Shown here: piece after piece, positions 31,891-46,354 of the stretch
How the letters are laid out: the number at the start of each line of letters is the position of its first letter
Numbering within the stretch: position 1 is the stretch's first letter
NCBI RefSeq assembly: GCF_037975245.1
Contig: NC_092576.1
Location: 34,636,611-34,700,610 of the forward strand
DNA from: Apostichopus japonicus
Taxonomy: Eukaryota; Echinodermata; Holothuroidea; Aspidochirotida; Stichopodidae
Length of the DNA stretch: 64,000 bases
Reading direction: 5' to 3'
The notes under the pieces: generated by a model
What the model was told of the DNA's origin: nothing
Databases searched by the model: none
The model's input: only the letters and a program-made list of their open reading frames with translations
Made by a program: the position numbers and the translations under genes

Positions 31891-33990
31891 ATATGTTATA
31901 CCACATCATGTGTATAAGATTATGTGGACGGTCCACATAATCCGCTCATACACTTACGATTATATATTCCAATTGAGATTACGTGTGTTACAGAAAAAAA
32001 AAAAGACGTTAATACTTCTATATGAATATATTCAATACATTCAATACAAATGATTTAAACAGATCTACGAGTTCGGTAAATACAGGATATAAAACAGACC
32101 CATATTTGACGGGTTGATTCCTTACTGAATCTGTAGATATTTGGTGCTGGGTCCTTCCTTTGAACACAGTTGTTTTGAATTAATGTAGTTGATAAATTTT
32201 AAACCCTATTTTTGGTTTATAATCAATAAACAATACAATGAAATGTGTATAAGATTATGTGGACGGTCCACATAGTCTACTCGTACACCTACGATTATAT
32301 ATTCCAATTGAGATTACGTGTGTTACGGAAAAAAGACGTTAATACTACTATAGGAATATATTCAATACATTCAATACACATGATTCAAACAGATCTACGA
32401 GTTCGGTAAATACAGGATATAAAACAGACCCATATTTGACGGATTGATCCTTTACTGAACCTGTCGATATTTGGTGCGGGGTCTTTCCTAAGAACGGATA
32501 TTTTGAATTAATAGAGTTGATCAATTTTCAACCCTAATTTTGGTTTATAATCAATGAAAAATACAATGAAATATGTATAAGATTATGTGGACGGTCCACA
32601 TAATCCGTTCGTACACTTACGATTATATATTCCAATTGAGATTACGTGTGTTACAGAAAAAAAAGGCGTTAATACTACAATATGAATATATTCAATACAC
32701 ATGATTTAAACAGATTTACAAGTTCGGTAAATACAGGATATAAAACAGACCCATATTTGACGGGTTGATTCCTTACTGAATATATCGATATTTGGTGCGG
32801 GGTCCTTCCTTTGAACACAGTTGTTTTGAATAAATGTAGTTGATAAATTTTAAGCCCTAATTTTGGTTTATAATCAATAAACAATATAATGAAATGTGTA
32901 TAAGATTATGTGGACGGTCCACATAATCCGCTCGTACACTTACGATTATATATTCTAATTGAGATTACGTGTGTTACAGAAAAAAAAGAGAGGTTAATAC
33001 TACTATATGAATATATTCAATACATTCAATACACATGATTTAATTAGATCTACGAGTTCGGTAAATACAGGATATAAAACAGACCCATATTTGAAGGGTT
33101 GATTCCTTACTGAATCTGTAGATATTTGGTGCTGGGTCCTTCCTTTGAACACAGTTGTTTTGAATTAATGTAGTTGATAAATTTTAAACCCTATTTTTGG
33201 TTTATAATCAATAAACAATACAATGAAATGTGTATAAGATTATGTGGACGGTCCACATAATCCGCTCGTACACTTACGATTATATATTCCAATTGAGATT
33301 ACGTGTGCTACGGAAAAAAAGACGTTAATACTACTATATGAATATATTCAATACATTCAATACACATGATTCAAACAGATCTACGAGTTCGGTAAATACA
33401 GGATATAAAACAGACCCATATTTGACGGATTGATCCTTTACTGAACCTGTCGATATTTGGTGCGGGGTCTTTCCTAAGAACGGATATTTTGAATTAATAG
33501 AGTTGGTCAATTTTCAACCCTAATTTTGGTTTATAATCAATGAAAAAATACAATGAAATGTGTATAAGATTATGTGGACGGTCCACATAATCCGCTCGTA
33601 CACTTACGATTATATATTCCAACTGAGATTACGTGTGTTACAGAAGAAAAGGACGTTAATACTACAATATGAATATATTCAATACACATGATTTAAACAG
33701 ATTTACAAGTTCGGTAAATACTGGATATAAAACAGACCCATATTTGACGGGGTGATTCCAACCTGAAACATATCAAGATATGAGGGTGTGTAGCCCTTAT
33801 TCAGAAGACCATTATTGTGAATTAATGTACTTGATTAATTTTTAATATTTTTAATTACGGTTTTAGTTATAATCAATTAACAATACAACATCATACGTAT
33901 AATATAATGTGGACGATCCACATAAACCGATTATACAATTACGATTATATATTTCAATTAGGATGACGTGGATTATGAAACAAAAACCTC
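31890..33990. repeat. Simple satellite array, ~330-bp monomer, 6 copies plus a diverged one
   Basis: Palindromes with arms ATTATGTGGAC around a single G start at 31919, 32254, 32582, 32905, 33239 and 33569 (spacings 323-335); the second has one arm base changed. A diverged one (ATGTGGACGATCCACAT) follows near 33908. Each monomer continues CGCTCGTACACTTACGATTA, GAGATTACGTGTGTTAC, an A-run, AACAGATCTACGAGTTCGG, GACCCATATTTGACGG and a TTTGGTTTATAATCAATAAA end. Confidence 0.92.
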
Positions 33991-35088
33991 AATACTACTA
34001 TTGCGTTCCGGGGGCTCTTTAGCACAGCAGAGAATACTGTCAAATGTTCCTTTATGGAAATGTCGTGGTTAGATTCTGTTTTTACCTGCATGGTTAACCG
34101 TAGTAACTAGAGACCAGGCCATATTACGGTAACAAGGAAAGAAAAAATCTCCGGGTAGAAGAATCTAGTAAATGTGAATGCAACTTATATAATAGATTAA
34201 TTTCTAAAATTGATAAGGTGGTGACATTCTGGTTAATATAATAAGCAATAAAACAATACAACATGTGACGTAAAATCTCTTTAACTATTTCATTAACAAC
34301 AACAACATTATTCCCTCAAACATATGCAAATATGTCGTAGACATTTAACTTACTGATAATACCGTTTTACTAAACCCATAACTCTCTTAATTAGACTACA
34401 AAACACATCAATAAGCATTTAACCCTCCTAAATTATATCCAACTTGACTATAAATATTCATGACATGGCTGGTTATGTAGCTAAGTGCACCGCTTACTAC
34501 GGATGAGTATAAAAACCGTTTACGTTACACTACTATCCTAATACACACTATTTTCTTAACTGCTTCGTTTTAAACAATTAATATGTGAATGTTTATGAGT
34601 ATTATCTTACAGGATAAGGGTAATAGCAAGTTTTATTTTCACAGGCTTTTTAAGTCTGGGGGTAAGGGTGCGGGGGGAAGGGGGCAGCAATACCATCCAT
34701 AACTTTGCACCGGTGGTCATTGAGGTCAGTTTACAGGAGTGGTTCATTTCCAATGTTCCCAATTAAAGTTGAGATCAAGTTTCATTACAATGTAGGTAAA
34801 TCGACTTCCATGCACAAATTTAATATGATATGGCTATCTATTTTTAATATCAATATTTCTATACTCAATGACACATGATATAGACAGATCTATAACTTCG
34901 GAAAATAAAGGATATTAACAGACCCTTGTTTGACGTAGTGATGATTAACTGAAATATTTCGAGATTTGAGGGTTTGGCCCTTGTTCAGAAGGCTGTCAGT
35001 GGGTATTAGATAAGCTGATCATTTCTGAATATATTCAAGATGAGCTATGCTTAAGAATCAATATGTTATACAATATCGTGTGTCTCAG
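33990..35088. repeat. Diverged non-palindrome segment of the satellite domain
   Basis: The older version of the ~1.15-kb segment found in every higher-order unit. It contains a G-run near 34,660-34,685 and a damaged copy of the 95-codon open frame near 34.0-34.2 kb, with an in-frame stop and changed residues. Confidence 0.8.
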
Positions 35089-38000
35089 ATTATGTGGACG
35101 GTCCACATAATCCGCTCATATACTTACGATTATATATTCCGATTGAGATTACGTGTGTTACTAAAAAAAACAACGTTAATACTACTATCCAAATACATTC
35201 TATTAACCAAAAGAAAATATTTAGGTTGTGATTTTTCTTAACAAGCTGCTTTTGAGACAGTCATGTGAACGGTCAACAGTATTATCATACTAATATTAAG
35301 TCTTAAGGATTAGGGTTATTCTTTCGGGGTTTCCTATAATAATCCTAACCCATGTAACCAGGGTTGTTGATGTTGCTTACATTTTTTTCTTCCCAATGTT
35401 CCCAAATAAAGTTTTGTTAAGAATATATTAACCTAAAGGTAAACAGTATGACATGCAAAAATATATATTTTTTTGGATAAAGCTATCTGTTTTTAATATA
35501 AATCTTTATATACATGATTTAAACAGATCTACAAGTTCAGTAATTAAAGGTTATAAAACAGACCCATATTTGACGGGTTGATTCCTTACTGAATCTATCG
35601 ATATTTGGTGCGGGGTCCTTCCTTTGAACACAGTTGTTTTGAATTAATGTAGTTGATAAAATTTATGCCCTAATTTTGATTTATAATCAATAAACAATAC
35701 AATGAAATGTGTATAAGATTATGTGGACGGTCCACATAATCCGCTCGTACACTAACGATTATATATTCCAATTGAGATTACGTGTGTTACGGAAAAAAAG
35801 ACGTTAATACTACTATATGAATATATTCAATACATTCAATACACATGATTCAAACAGATCTACGAGTTCGGTAAATACAGGATATAAAACAGACCCATAT
35901 TTGACGGATTGATCCTTTACTGAACCTGTCGATATTTGGTGCGGGGTCTTTCTTAAGAACACAGTTGTTTTGAATTAATGTAGTTGATAAATTTTAAACC
36001 CTATTTTTGGTTTATAATCAATAAACAATACAAAACGTTAATACTACTATATGAATATATTCAATACATTCAATACACATGATTCAAACAGATCTACGAG
36101 TTCGGTAAATACAGGATATAAAACAGACCCATATTTGACGGGTTGATTCCTTACTGAATCTGTAGATATTTGGCGCGGGGTCCTTCCTAATAACGGATAT
36201 TTTGAATTAATAGAGTTGATCAATTTTCAACCCTAATTTTGGTTTATAATCAATAAACAATACAATGAAATGTGTTTAAGATTGTGTGGACGGTCCACAT
36301 AATCCGCTCGTACACTTACGATTGTATATTCCAATTGAGATTACGTGTGTTACAGAAAAAACGAAAAGAAAAAAAAAACGTTTATACTTCTATATGAATA
36401 TATTAAATACATTCAATACACATGATTTAAACAGATCTACGAGTTCGGTAAATACAGGATATAAATCAGACCCATATTTGACGGGTTGATTCCTTACTGA
36501 ATCTGTCGATATTTGGCGCGGGGTCTTTCCTAAGAACATAGTTTATTTGAATTCATAGAGTTCATCAATTTTCAACCCTAATTTTGGTTTATAATCAATA
36601 AACAATACAATGAAATGTGTATAAGATTGTGTGGACGGTCCACATAATCCGCTCGTACACTTACGATTGTATATTCAAATTGAGATTACGTGTGTTACAG
36701 AAAAAAAAATGTTAATACTTCTATATGAATATATTAAATACATTCAATACACATGATTTAAACAGATCTACGAGTTCGGTAAATACAGGATATAAATCAG
36801 ACCCATATTTGACGGGTTGATTCCTTACTGAATCTGTCGATATTTGGCGCGGGGTCCTTCCTTAGAACACAGTTATTTTGAATTAATATAGTTGATAAAT
36901 TTAAAACCCTAATTTTTGTTTATAGTCAATAAAAAATATAATGAAATGTGTATAAGATTATGTGGACGGTCCACATAATCCGCTCGTACACTTACGATTA
37001 TATATTCCAATTGAGATTACGTGTGTTACAGAAAAAACGAAAAGAAAAAAAAACGTTTATACTTCTATATGAATATATTAAATACATTCAATACACATGA
37101 TTTAAACAGATCTACGAGTTCTGTAAATACAGGATATAAAACAGACCCATATTTGACGGGTTGATTCCTTATTGAATCTGTCGAGATTTGAGGGTGTGTA
37201 GCCCTTATTCAGAAGACCGTTGTTGTGAATTAATGTACTTGATTAATTTTTAATATTTTCAATTATACGGTTTTGGTTTAGAATCAATAAACAATACAAC
37301 ATCATACGTATAATATAATGTGGACGATCCACATAAACCGATTATACAATTATGATTATATATTTCAATTGAGATGACGTGGGTTATTAAACAAAAACGT
37401 CAATACTACTGTTGCATTCCGGGGGCCCATTAGCACAGCAGAGAATACTGTCAAAAGTTCCTTTATGGAAATGTCGTGGTTAGCTTGTGTATCAGTTAAT
37501 CGTAGTAAATAGAGACCAGGCCATATTACAATTACAAGAAAATAAAAAATCTCTGCGTACAAGAATTTAGTATATGTGAATGCAAGTTTACCATATAGAT
37601 TAATTTTCAAAATCTGCGTAAGAGGTGACACTCTGGTACATATACTAAGCAATAAAACAATACAACATGTGACGTAAAATCTCTTTAATTATTTAATTTA
37701 CAACAACAACATTATCCCCCTAAACATATGCAGATATGTTGTAGACAATAAATTCACTGGTAATACCGATTTACTTAACCCATAACTCTCTTAATAAGAC
37801 TATAAAACACATCAATTAGCATTTAACCCTACTAAATTACATACCACTTGAATATAAATATTCATGACATGGCGGGCTATGTAGCTCAATGCACAGCTTA
37901 CTACGGATGAGTATAAAAACCATTCACGTTACACTACTATCCTAATACACACTATTGTCTTAACAGCTTCGTTTTAAACAATTAATATTTGAATGGTTAT

Positions 38001-38485
38001 GAGTATTATCTTACAGGATAAGGGTAATAGCAAGTTTTATTTTCACTTTTCTTTTTAAGTCGGGGGGTAAGGGTGCGGGGGGGGGGGGCACCAATGCCAA
38101 CCATAACCCGTGCACCGGTGGTCATTGAGGTCAGTTTACAGGAGTGGTTCATTTCCAATGTTCCCAATTAAAGTTGAGATCAAGTTTCATTACAATGTAG
38201 GTAAGCCGACTTTCATTTAATATGATATGGCTATCTATTTTTAATTTCAATTTTTCTATGCTCAATGACACATGATATAGACAGACCTACAACTTCGGAA
38301 AATAAAGGATATAAACAGACCCTTGTTTGACGTAGTGATGATTAACTGAAATATTTCAAGATTTGAGGGTTTGGCCCTTGTTCAGAAGGCTGTCAGTGTT
38401 AATTAGATTAGCTGATCATTTCTGAATATATTCAAGAGGAGCTTTGCTTAAGAATCAATATGTTATACAATATCATGTGTCTCAG
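35089..38485. repeat. Satellite higher-order unit 1 (3,397 bp)
   Basis: Runs from one 'CTCAG + palindrome' start to the next. It contains six palindromic monomers (35089, 35718, near 36281, 36627 and 36956, and a diverged one near 37316), then the ~1.17-kb segment. One internal monomer near 36.0 kb lacks its palindrome half. Confidence 0.88.
37365..37652 (-). pseudogene. Conserved 95-codon hydrophobic frame, copy 1
   Basis: Open frame without an ATG at its start. Two hydrophobic stretches (FYFLVIVIWPGLYLLRL and LLTVFSAVLMG) are separated by a polar loop (TDTQANHDISIKE). The first resembles helix 6 of rhodopsin-family receptors (W-x-P-Y) and the segment ends NNPRH, resembling the start of helix 8. 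The NPxxY motif is not intact, and the last codons overlap a diverged satellite monomer. I read it as a possible receptor exon relic captured by the satellite; chance is not excluded. Confidence 0.35.
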
Positions 38486-41328
38486 ATTATGTGGACGGTC
38501 CACATAATACGCTCATATACTTACTATTATATATTCCAATTGAGATTACGTGTGTTACTAAAAAAAAAAAAAAAACGTTAATACCACTATCCAAATACAT
38601 TCTATAGACCAAAAGAAAATATTTAGGTTGTGATCTTTCTTAACAAGCTGCTTTTAAGACAATTATTATGTGAACGGTCAACAGTATTATCATACTAATA
38701 TTAAGGGTTAAGGATTAGGGTTATTCTTTCGGGGTTTCCTATAATAATCCTAACCCATGTAACGAGGATTGTTGATGCTTGCTTACACTTTTTTCTTCCC
38801 AATGTTCCCAAATAAACTTTTGTTAAGACTATATTAGCCTAAAGGTAAACCGTATGACATGCAAAAATATATGTTTATTTGATAAAGTTATCTGTTTTTA
38901 ATATAAATCTTTATATGCTCAATGATACGTGATTTCAACAGATCTATGAGTTCAGTAATTAAAGGAAATAAAACAGACCCATATTTGACGGGTTGATTCC
39001 TTCCTGAATCTGTCGATATTTGTTGCGGGGTCTTTCCTAAGAACATAGTTTATTTGAATTAATAGAGTTCATCAATTTTCAACCCTAATTTTGGTTTATA
39101 ATCAATAAACAATACAATGAAATGTGTATAAGATTGTGTGGACGGTCCACATAATCCGCTCGTACACTTACGATTGTATATTCCAATTGAGATAACGTGT
39201 GTTACAGAAAAAAAATGTTAATACTTCTATATGAATATATTAAAAACATTCAATACACATGATTTAAACAGATCTACGAGTTCGGTAAATACAGGATATA
39301 AATCAGACCCATATTTGACGGGTTGATTCCTTACTGAATCTGTCGATATTTGGCGCGGGGTCCTTCCTTAGAACACAGTTATTTTGAATTAATATAGTTG
39401 ATAAATTTAAAACCCTAATTTTTGTTTATAGTCAATAAAAAATATAATGAAATGTGTATAAGATTATGTGGACGGTCCACATAATCCGCTCGTACACTTA
39501 CGATTATATATTCCAATTGAGATTACGTGTGTTACAGAAAAAACGAAAAAAAAAAAACGTTTATATACTTCTATATGAATATATTAAATACATTCAATAC
39601 ACATGATTTAAACAGATCTACGAGTTCTGTAAATACAGGATATAAAACAGACCCATATTTGACGGGTTGATTCCTTACTGAATCTGTCGATATTTGGCGC
39701 GGGGTCCTTCCTTAGAACACAGTTATTTTGAATTAATATAGTTGATAAATTTAAAACCCTAATTTTTGTTTATGGTCAATAAAAAATATAATGAAATGTG
39801 TATAAGATTATGTGGACGGTCCACATAATCCGCTCGTACACTTACGATTATATATTCCAATTGAGATTACGTGTGTTACAGAAAAAACGAAAAAAAAAAC
39901 GTTTATACTTCTATATGAATATATTAAATACATTCAATACACATGATTTAAACAGATCTACGAGTTCTGTAAATACAGGATATAAAACAGACCCATATTT
40001 GACGGGTTGATTCCTTATTGAATCTGTCGAGATTTGAGGGTGTGTAGCCCTTATTCAGAAGACCGTTATTGTGAATTAATGTACTTGATTAATTTTTAAT
40101 ATTTTCAATTATACGGTTTTGGTTTAGAATCAATAAACAATACAACATCATACGTATAATATAATGTGGACGATCCACATAAACCGATTATACAATTATG
40201 ATTATATATTTCAATTGAGATGACGTGGGTTATTAAACAAAAACGTCAATACTACTGTTGCATTCCGGGGGCCCATTAGCACAGCAGAGAATACTGTCAA
40301 AAGTTCCTTTATGGAAATGTCGTGGTTAGCTTGTGTATCAGTTAATCGTAGTAAATAGGGACCAGGCCATATTACAATTACAAGAAAATAAAAAATCTCT
40401 GCGTACAAGAATTTAGTATATGTGAATGCAAGTTTACAATATAGATTAATTTTCAAAATCTGCGTAAGTGGTGACACTCTGGTACATATACTAAGCAATA
40501 AAACAATACAACATGTGACGTAAAATCTCTTTAACTATTTAATTTACAACAACAACATTATCCCCCTAAACATATGCAAATATGTTGTAGACAATAAATT
40601 CACTGGTAATACCGATTTACTTAACCCATAACTCTCTTAATAAGACTATAAAACACATCAATTAGCATTTAACCCTCCTAAATTACATACCACTTGAATA
40701 TAAATATTCATGACATGGCGGGCTATGTAGCTCAATGCACAGCTTACTACGGATGAGTATAAAAACCATTCACGTTACACTACTATCCTAATACACACTA
40801 TTGTCTTAACAGCTTCGTTTTAAACAATTAATATTTGAATGGTTATGAGTATTATCTTACAGGATAAGGGTAATAGTAAGTTTTATTTTCACTTTTCTTT
40901 TTAAGTCGGGGGGTAAGGGTGCGGGGGGGGGCACCAATGCCAACCATAACCCGTGCACCGGTGGTCATTGAGGTCAGTTTACAGGAGTGGTTCATTTCCA
41001 ATGTTCCCAATTAAAGTTGAGATCAAGTTTCATTACAATGTAGGTAAGCCGACTTTCATTTAATATGATATGGCTATCTATTTTTAATTTCAATTTTTCT
41101 ATGCTCAATGACACATGATATAGACAGACCTACAACTTCGGAAAATAAAGGATATAAACAGACCCTTGTTTGACGTAGTGATGATTAACTGAAATATTTC
41201 GAGATTTGAGGGTTTGGCCCTTGTTCAGAAGGCTGTCAGTGTTAATTAGATTAGCTGATCATTTCTGAATATATTCAAGAGGAGCTTTGCTTAAGAATCA
41301 ATATGTTATACAATATCATGTGTCTCAG
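38486..41328. repeat. Satellite higher-order unit 2 (2,843 bp, long form)
   Basis: Palindromes at 38486 and near 39134, 39464 and 39807, a diverged one near 40162, then the ~1.17-kb segment. Almost identical to unit 5. Confidence 0.9.
40211..40498 (-). pseudogene. Conserved 95-codon hydrophobic frame, copy 2
   Basis: Same frame and length as copy 1, with G-to-C (KINLYCKL) and L-to-P (IWPGPYLL) changes shared by all later copies. Confidence 0.35.
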
Positions 41329-43840
41329 ATTATGTGGACGGTCCACATAATACGCTCATATACTTACGATTATATATTCCAATTGAGATTACGTGTGTTA
41401 CTAAAAAAAAACAAAAACGTTAATACTACTATCCAAATACATTCTATAGACCAAAAGAAAATATTTAGGTTGTGATCTTTCTTAACAAGCTGCTTTTAAG
41501 ACAATTATTATGTGAACGGTCAAAAGTATTATCATACTAATATTAAGGGTTAAGGATTAGCGTTATTCTTTCGGGTTTCCTATAATAATCCTAACCCATG
41601 TAACGAGGATTGTTGATGCTTGCTTACACTTTTTCCTTCCCAATGTTCCCAAATAAAGTTTTGTTAAGACTATATTAGCCTAAAGGTAAACCGTATGACA
41701 TGCAAAAATATATGTTTATTTGATAAAGTTATCTGTTTTTAATATAAATCTTTATATGCTCAATGATACGTGATTTCAACAGATCTATGAGTTCAGTAAT
41801 TAAAGGAAATAAAACAGACCCATATTTGACGGGTTGATTCCTTCCTGAATCTGTCGATATTTGTTGCGGGGTCTTTCCTAAGAACATAGTTTATTTGAAT
41901 TAATAGAGTTCATCAATTTTCAACCCTAATTTTGGTTTATAATCAATAAACAATACAATGAAATGTGTATACGATTGTGTGGACGGTCCACATAATCCGC
42001 TCGTACACTTACGATTGTATATTCCAATTGAGATTACGTGTGTTACAGAAAAAACGAAAAGAAAAAAAAAACGTTTATACTTCTATATGAATATATTAAA
42101 TACATTCAATACACATGATTTAAACAGATCTACGAGTTCGGTAAATACAGGATATAAATCAGACCCATATTTGACGGGTTGATTCCTTACTGAATCTGTC
42201 GATATTTGGCGCGGGGTCCTTCCTTAGAACACAGTTATTTTGAATTAATATAGTTGATAAATTTAAAACCCTAATTTTTGTTTATAGTCAATAAAAAATA
42301 TAATGAAATGTGTATAAGATTATGTGGACGGTCCACATAATCCGCTCGTACACTTACGATTATATATTCCAATTGAGATTACGTGTGTTACAGAAAAAAC
42401 GAAAAAAAAAACGTTTATACTTCTATATGAATATATTAAATACATTCAATACACATGATTTAAACAGATCTACGAGTTCTGTAAATACAGGATATAAAAC
42501 AGACCCATATTTGACGGGTTGATTCCTTATTGAATCTGTCGAGATTTGAGGGTGTGTAGCCCTTATTCAGAAGACCGTTATTGTGAATTAATGTACTTGA
42601 TTAATTTTTAATATTTTCAATTATACGGTTTTGGTTTAGAATCAATAAACAATACAACATCATACGTATAATATAATGTGGACGATCCACATAAACCGAT
42701 TATACAATTATGATTATATATTTCAATTGAGATGACGTGGGTTATTAAACAAAAACGTCAATACTACTGTTGCATTCCGGGGGCCCATTAGCACAGCAGA
42801 GAATACTGTCAAAAGTTCCTTTATGGAAATGTCGTGGTTAGCTTGTGTATCAGTTAATCGTAGTAAATAGGGACCAGGCCATATTACAATTACAAGAAAA
42901 TAAAAAATCTCTGCGTACAAGAATTTTGTATATGTGAATGAAAGTTTACAATATAGATTAATTTTCAAAATCTGCGTGAGAGGTGACACTCTGGTACATA
43001 TACTAAGCAATAAAACAATACAACATGTGACGTAAAATCTCTTTAATTATTTAATTTACAACAACAACATTATCCCCCTAAACATTTGCAAATATGTTGT
43101 AGACAATAAATTCACTGGTAATACCGATTTACTTAACCCATAACTCTCTTAATAAGACTATAAAACACATCAATTAGCATTTAACCCTCCTAAATTACAT
43201 ACCACTTGAATATAAATATTCATGACATGGCGGGCTATGTAGCTCAATGCACAGCTTACTACGGATGAGTATAAAAACCATTCACGTTACACTACTATCC
43301 TAATACACACTATTGTCTTAACAGCTTCGTTTTAAACAATTAATATTTGAATGGTTATGAGTATTATCTTACAGGATAAGGGTAATAGTAAGTTTTATTT
43401 TCACTTTTCTTTTTAAGTCGGGGGGTAAGGGTGCGGGGGGGGGCACCAATGCCAACCATAACCCGTGCACCGGTGGTCATTGAGGTCAGTTTACAGGAGT
43501 GGTTCATTTCCAATGTTCCCAATTAAAGTTGAGATCAAGTTTCATTACAATGTAGGTAAGCCGACTTTCATTTAATATGATATGGCTATCTATTTTTAAT
43601 TTCAATTTTTCTATGCTCAATGACACATGATATAGACAGACCTACAACTTCGGAAAATAAAGGATATAAACAGACCCTTGTTTGACGTAGTGATGATTAA
43701 CTGAAATATTTCGAGATTTGAGGGTTTGGCCTTTGTTCAGAAGGCTGTCAGTGTTAATTAGATTAGCTGATCATTTCTGAATATATTCAAGAGGAGCTTT
43801 GCTTAAGAATCAATATGTTATACAATATCATGTGTCTCAG
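41329..43840. repeat. Satellite higher-order unit 3 (2,512 bp, short form)
   Basis: As unit 2 but lacking one ~330-bp monomer (palindromes at 41329 and near 41976 and 42320, diverged near 42675). Confidence 0.9.
42723..43010 (-). pseudogene. Conserved 95-codon hydrophobic frame, copy 3
   Basis: As copy 2 with an A-to-S change (KLSFTYTK). Frame intact. Confidence 0.35.
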
Positions 43841-46354
43841 ATGATGTGGACGGTCCACATAATACGCTCATATACTTACGATTATATATTCCAATTGAGA
43901 TTACGTGTGTTACTAAAAAAAAACAAAAACGTTAATACTACTATCCAAATACATTCTATAGACCAAAAGAAAATATTTAGGTTGTGATCTTTCTTAACAA
44001 GCTGCTTTTAAGACAATTATTATGTGAACGGTCAAAAGTATTATCATACTAATATTAAGGGTTAAGGATTAGCGTTATTCTTTCGGGTTTCCTATAATAA
44101 TCCTAACCCATGTAACGAGGATTGTTGATGCTTGCTTACACTTTTTCCTTCCCAATGTTCCCAAATAAAGTTTTGTTAAGACTATATTAGCCTAAAGGTA
44201 AACCGTATGACATGCAAAAATATATGTTTATTTGATAAAGTTATCTGTTTTTAATATAAATCTTTATATGCTCAATGATACGTGATTTCAACAGATCTAT
44301 GAGTTCAGTAATTAAAGGAAATAAAACAGACCCATATTTGACGGGTTGATTCCTTCCTGAATCTGTCGATATTTGTTGCGGGGTCTTTCCTAAGAACATA
44401 GTTTATTTGAATTAATAGAGTTCATCAATTTTCAACCCTAATTTTGGTTTATAATCAATAAACAATACAATGAAATGTGTATACGATTGTGTGGACGGTC
44501 CACATAATCCGCTCGTACACTTACGATTGTATATTCCAATTGAGATTACGTGTGTTACAGAAAAAACGAAAAGAAAAAAAAACGTTTATACTTCTATATG
44601 AATATATTAAATACATTCAATACACATGATTTAAACAGATCTACGAGTTCGGTAAATACAGGATATAAATCAGACCCATATTTGACGGGTTGATTCCTTA
44701 CTGAATCTGTCGATATTTGGCGCGGGGTCCTTCCTTAGAACACAGTTATTTTGAATTAATATAGTTGATAAATTTAAAACCCTAATTTTTGTTTATAGTC
44801 AATAAAAAATATAATGAAATGTGTATAAGATTATGTGGACGGTCCACATAATCCGCTCGTACACTTACGATTATATATTCCAATTGAGATTACGTGTGTT
44901 ACAGAAAAAACGAAAAAAAAAACGTTTATACTTCTATATGAATATATTAAATACATTCAATACACATGATTTAAACAGATCTACGAGTTCTGTAAATACA
45001 GGATATAAAACAGACCCATATTTGACGGGTTGATTCCTTATTGAATCTGTCGAGATTTGAGGGTGTGTAGCCCTTATTCAGAAGACCGTTATTGTGAATT
45101 AATGTACTTGATTAATTTTTAATATTTTCAATTATACGGTTTTGGTTTAGAATCAATAAACAATACAACATCATACGTATAATATAATGTGGACGATCCA
45201 CATAAACCGATTATACAATTATGATTATATATTTCAATTGAGATGACGTGGGTTATTAAACAAAAACGTCAATACTACTGTTGCATTCCGGGGGCCCATT
45301 AGCACAGCAGAGAATACTGTCAAAAGTTCCTTTATGGAAATGTCGTGGTTAGCTTGTGTATCAGTTAATCGTAGTAAATAGGGACCAGGCCATATTACAA
45401 TTACAAGAAAATAAAAAATCTCTGCGTACAAGAATTTTGTATATGTGAATGAAAGTTTACAATATAGATTAATTTTCAAAATCTGCGTAAGAGGTGACAC
45501 TCTGGTACATATACTAAGCAATAAAACAATACAACATGTGACGTAAAATCTCTTTAATTATTTAATTTACAACAACAACATTATCCCCCTAAACATTTGC
45601 AAATATGTTGTAGACAATAAATTCACTGGTAATACCGATTTACTTAACCCATAACTCTCTTAATAAGACTATAAAACACATCAATTAGCATTTAACCCTA
45701 CTAAATTACATACCACTTGAATATAAATATTCATGACATGGCGGGCTATGTAGCTCAATGCACAGCTTACTACGGATGAGTATAAAAACCATTCACGTTA
45801 CACTACTATCCTAATACACACTATTGTCTTAACAGCTTCGTTTTAAACAATTAATATTTGAATGGTTATGAGTATTATCTTACAGGATAAGGGTAATAGT
45901 AAGTTTTATTTTCACTTTTCTTTTTAAGTCGGGGGGTAAGGGTGCGGGGGGGGGGGCACCAATGCCAACCATAACCCGTGCACCGGTGGTCATTGAGGTC
46001 AGTTTACAGGAGTGGTTCATTTCCAATGTTCCCAATTAAAGTTGAGATCAAGTTTCATTACCATGTAGGTAAGCCGACTTTCATTTAATATGATATGGCT
46101 ATCTATTTTTAATTTCAATTTTTCTATGCTCAATGACACATGATATAGACAGACCTACAACTTCGGAAAATAAAGGATATAAACAGACCCTTGTTTGACG
46201 GAGTGGATGATTAACTGAAATATTTCGAGATTTGAGGGTTTGGCCCTTGTTCAGAAGGCTGTCAGTGTTAATTAGATTAGCTGATCATTTCTGAATATAT
46301 TCAAGAGGAGCTTTGCTTAAGAATCAATATGTTATACAATATCATGTGTCTCAG
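43841..46354. repeat. Satellite higher-order unit 4 (2,514 bp, short form)
   Basis: Nearly identical to unit 3, including private changes such as TCAAAAGTATT and AGCGTTATTC. Its first palindrome has one arm base changed (ATGATGTGGAC). Confidence 0.9.
45234..45521 (-). pseudogene. Conserved 95-codon hydrophobic frame, copy 4
   Basis: Same translated sequence as copy 3. Frame intact. Confidence 0.35.

Noticed and set aside
38700-38765. Telomere-like TTAGGG/CCCTAA pieces (TTAAGGGTTAAGGATTAGGG and reverse)
   Set aside because: Degenerate and single in each unit, with no tandem hexamer array; best explained as part of the satellite segment.
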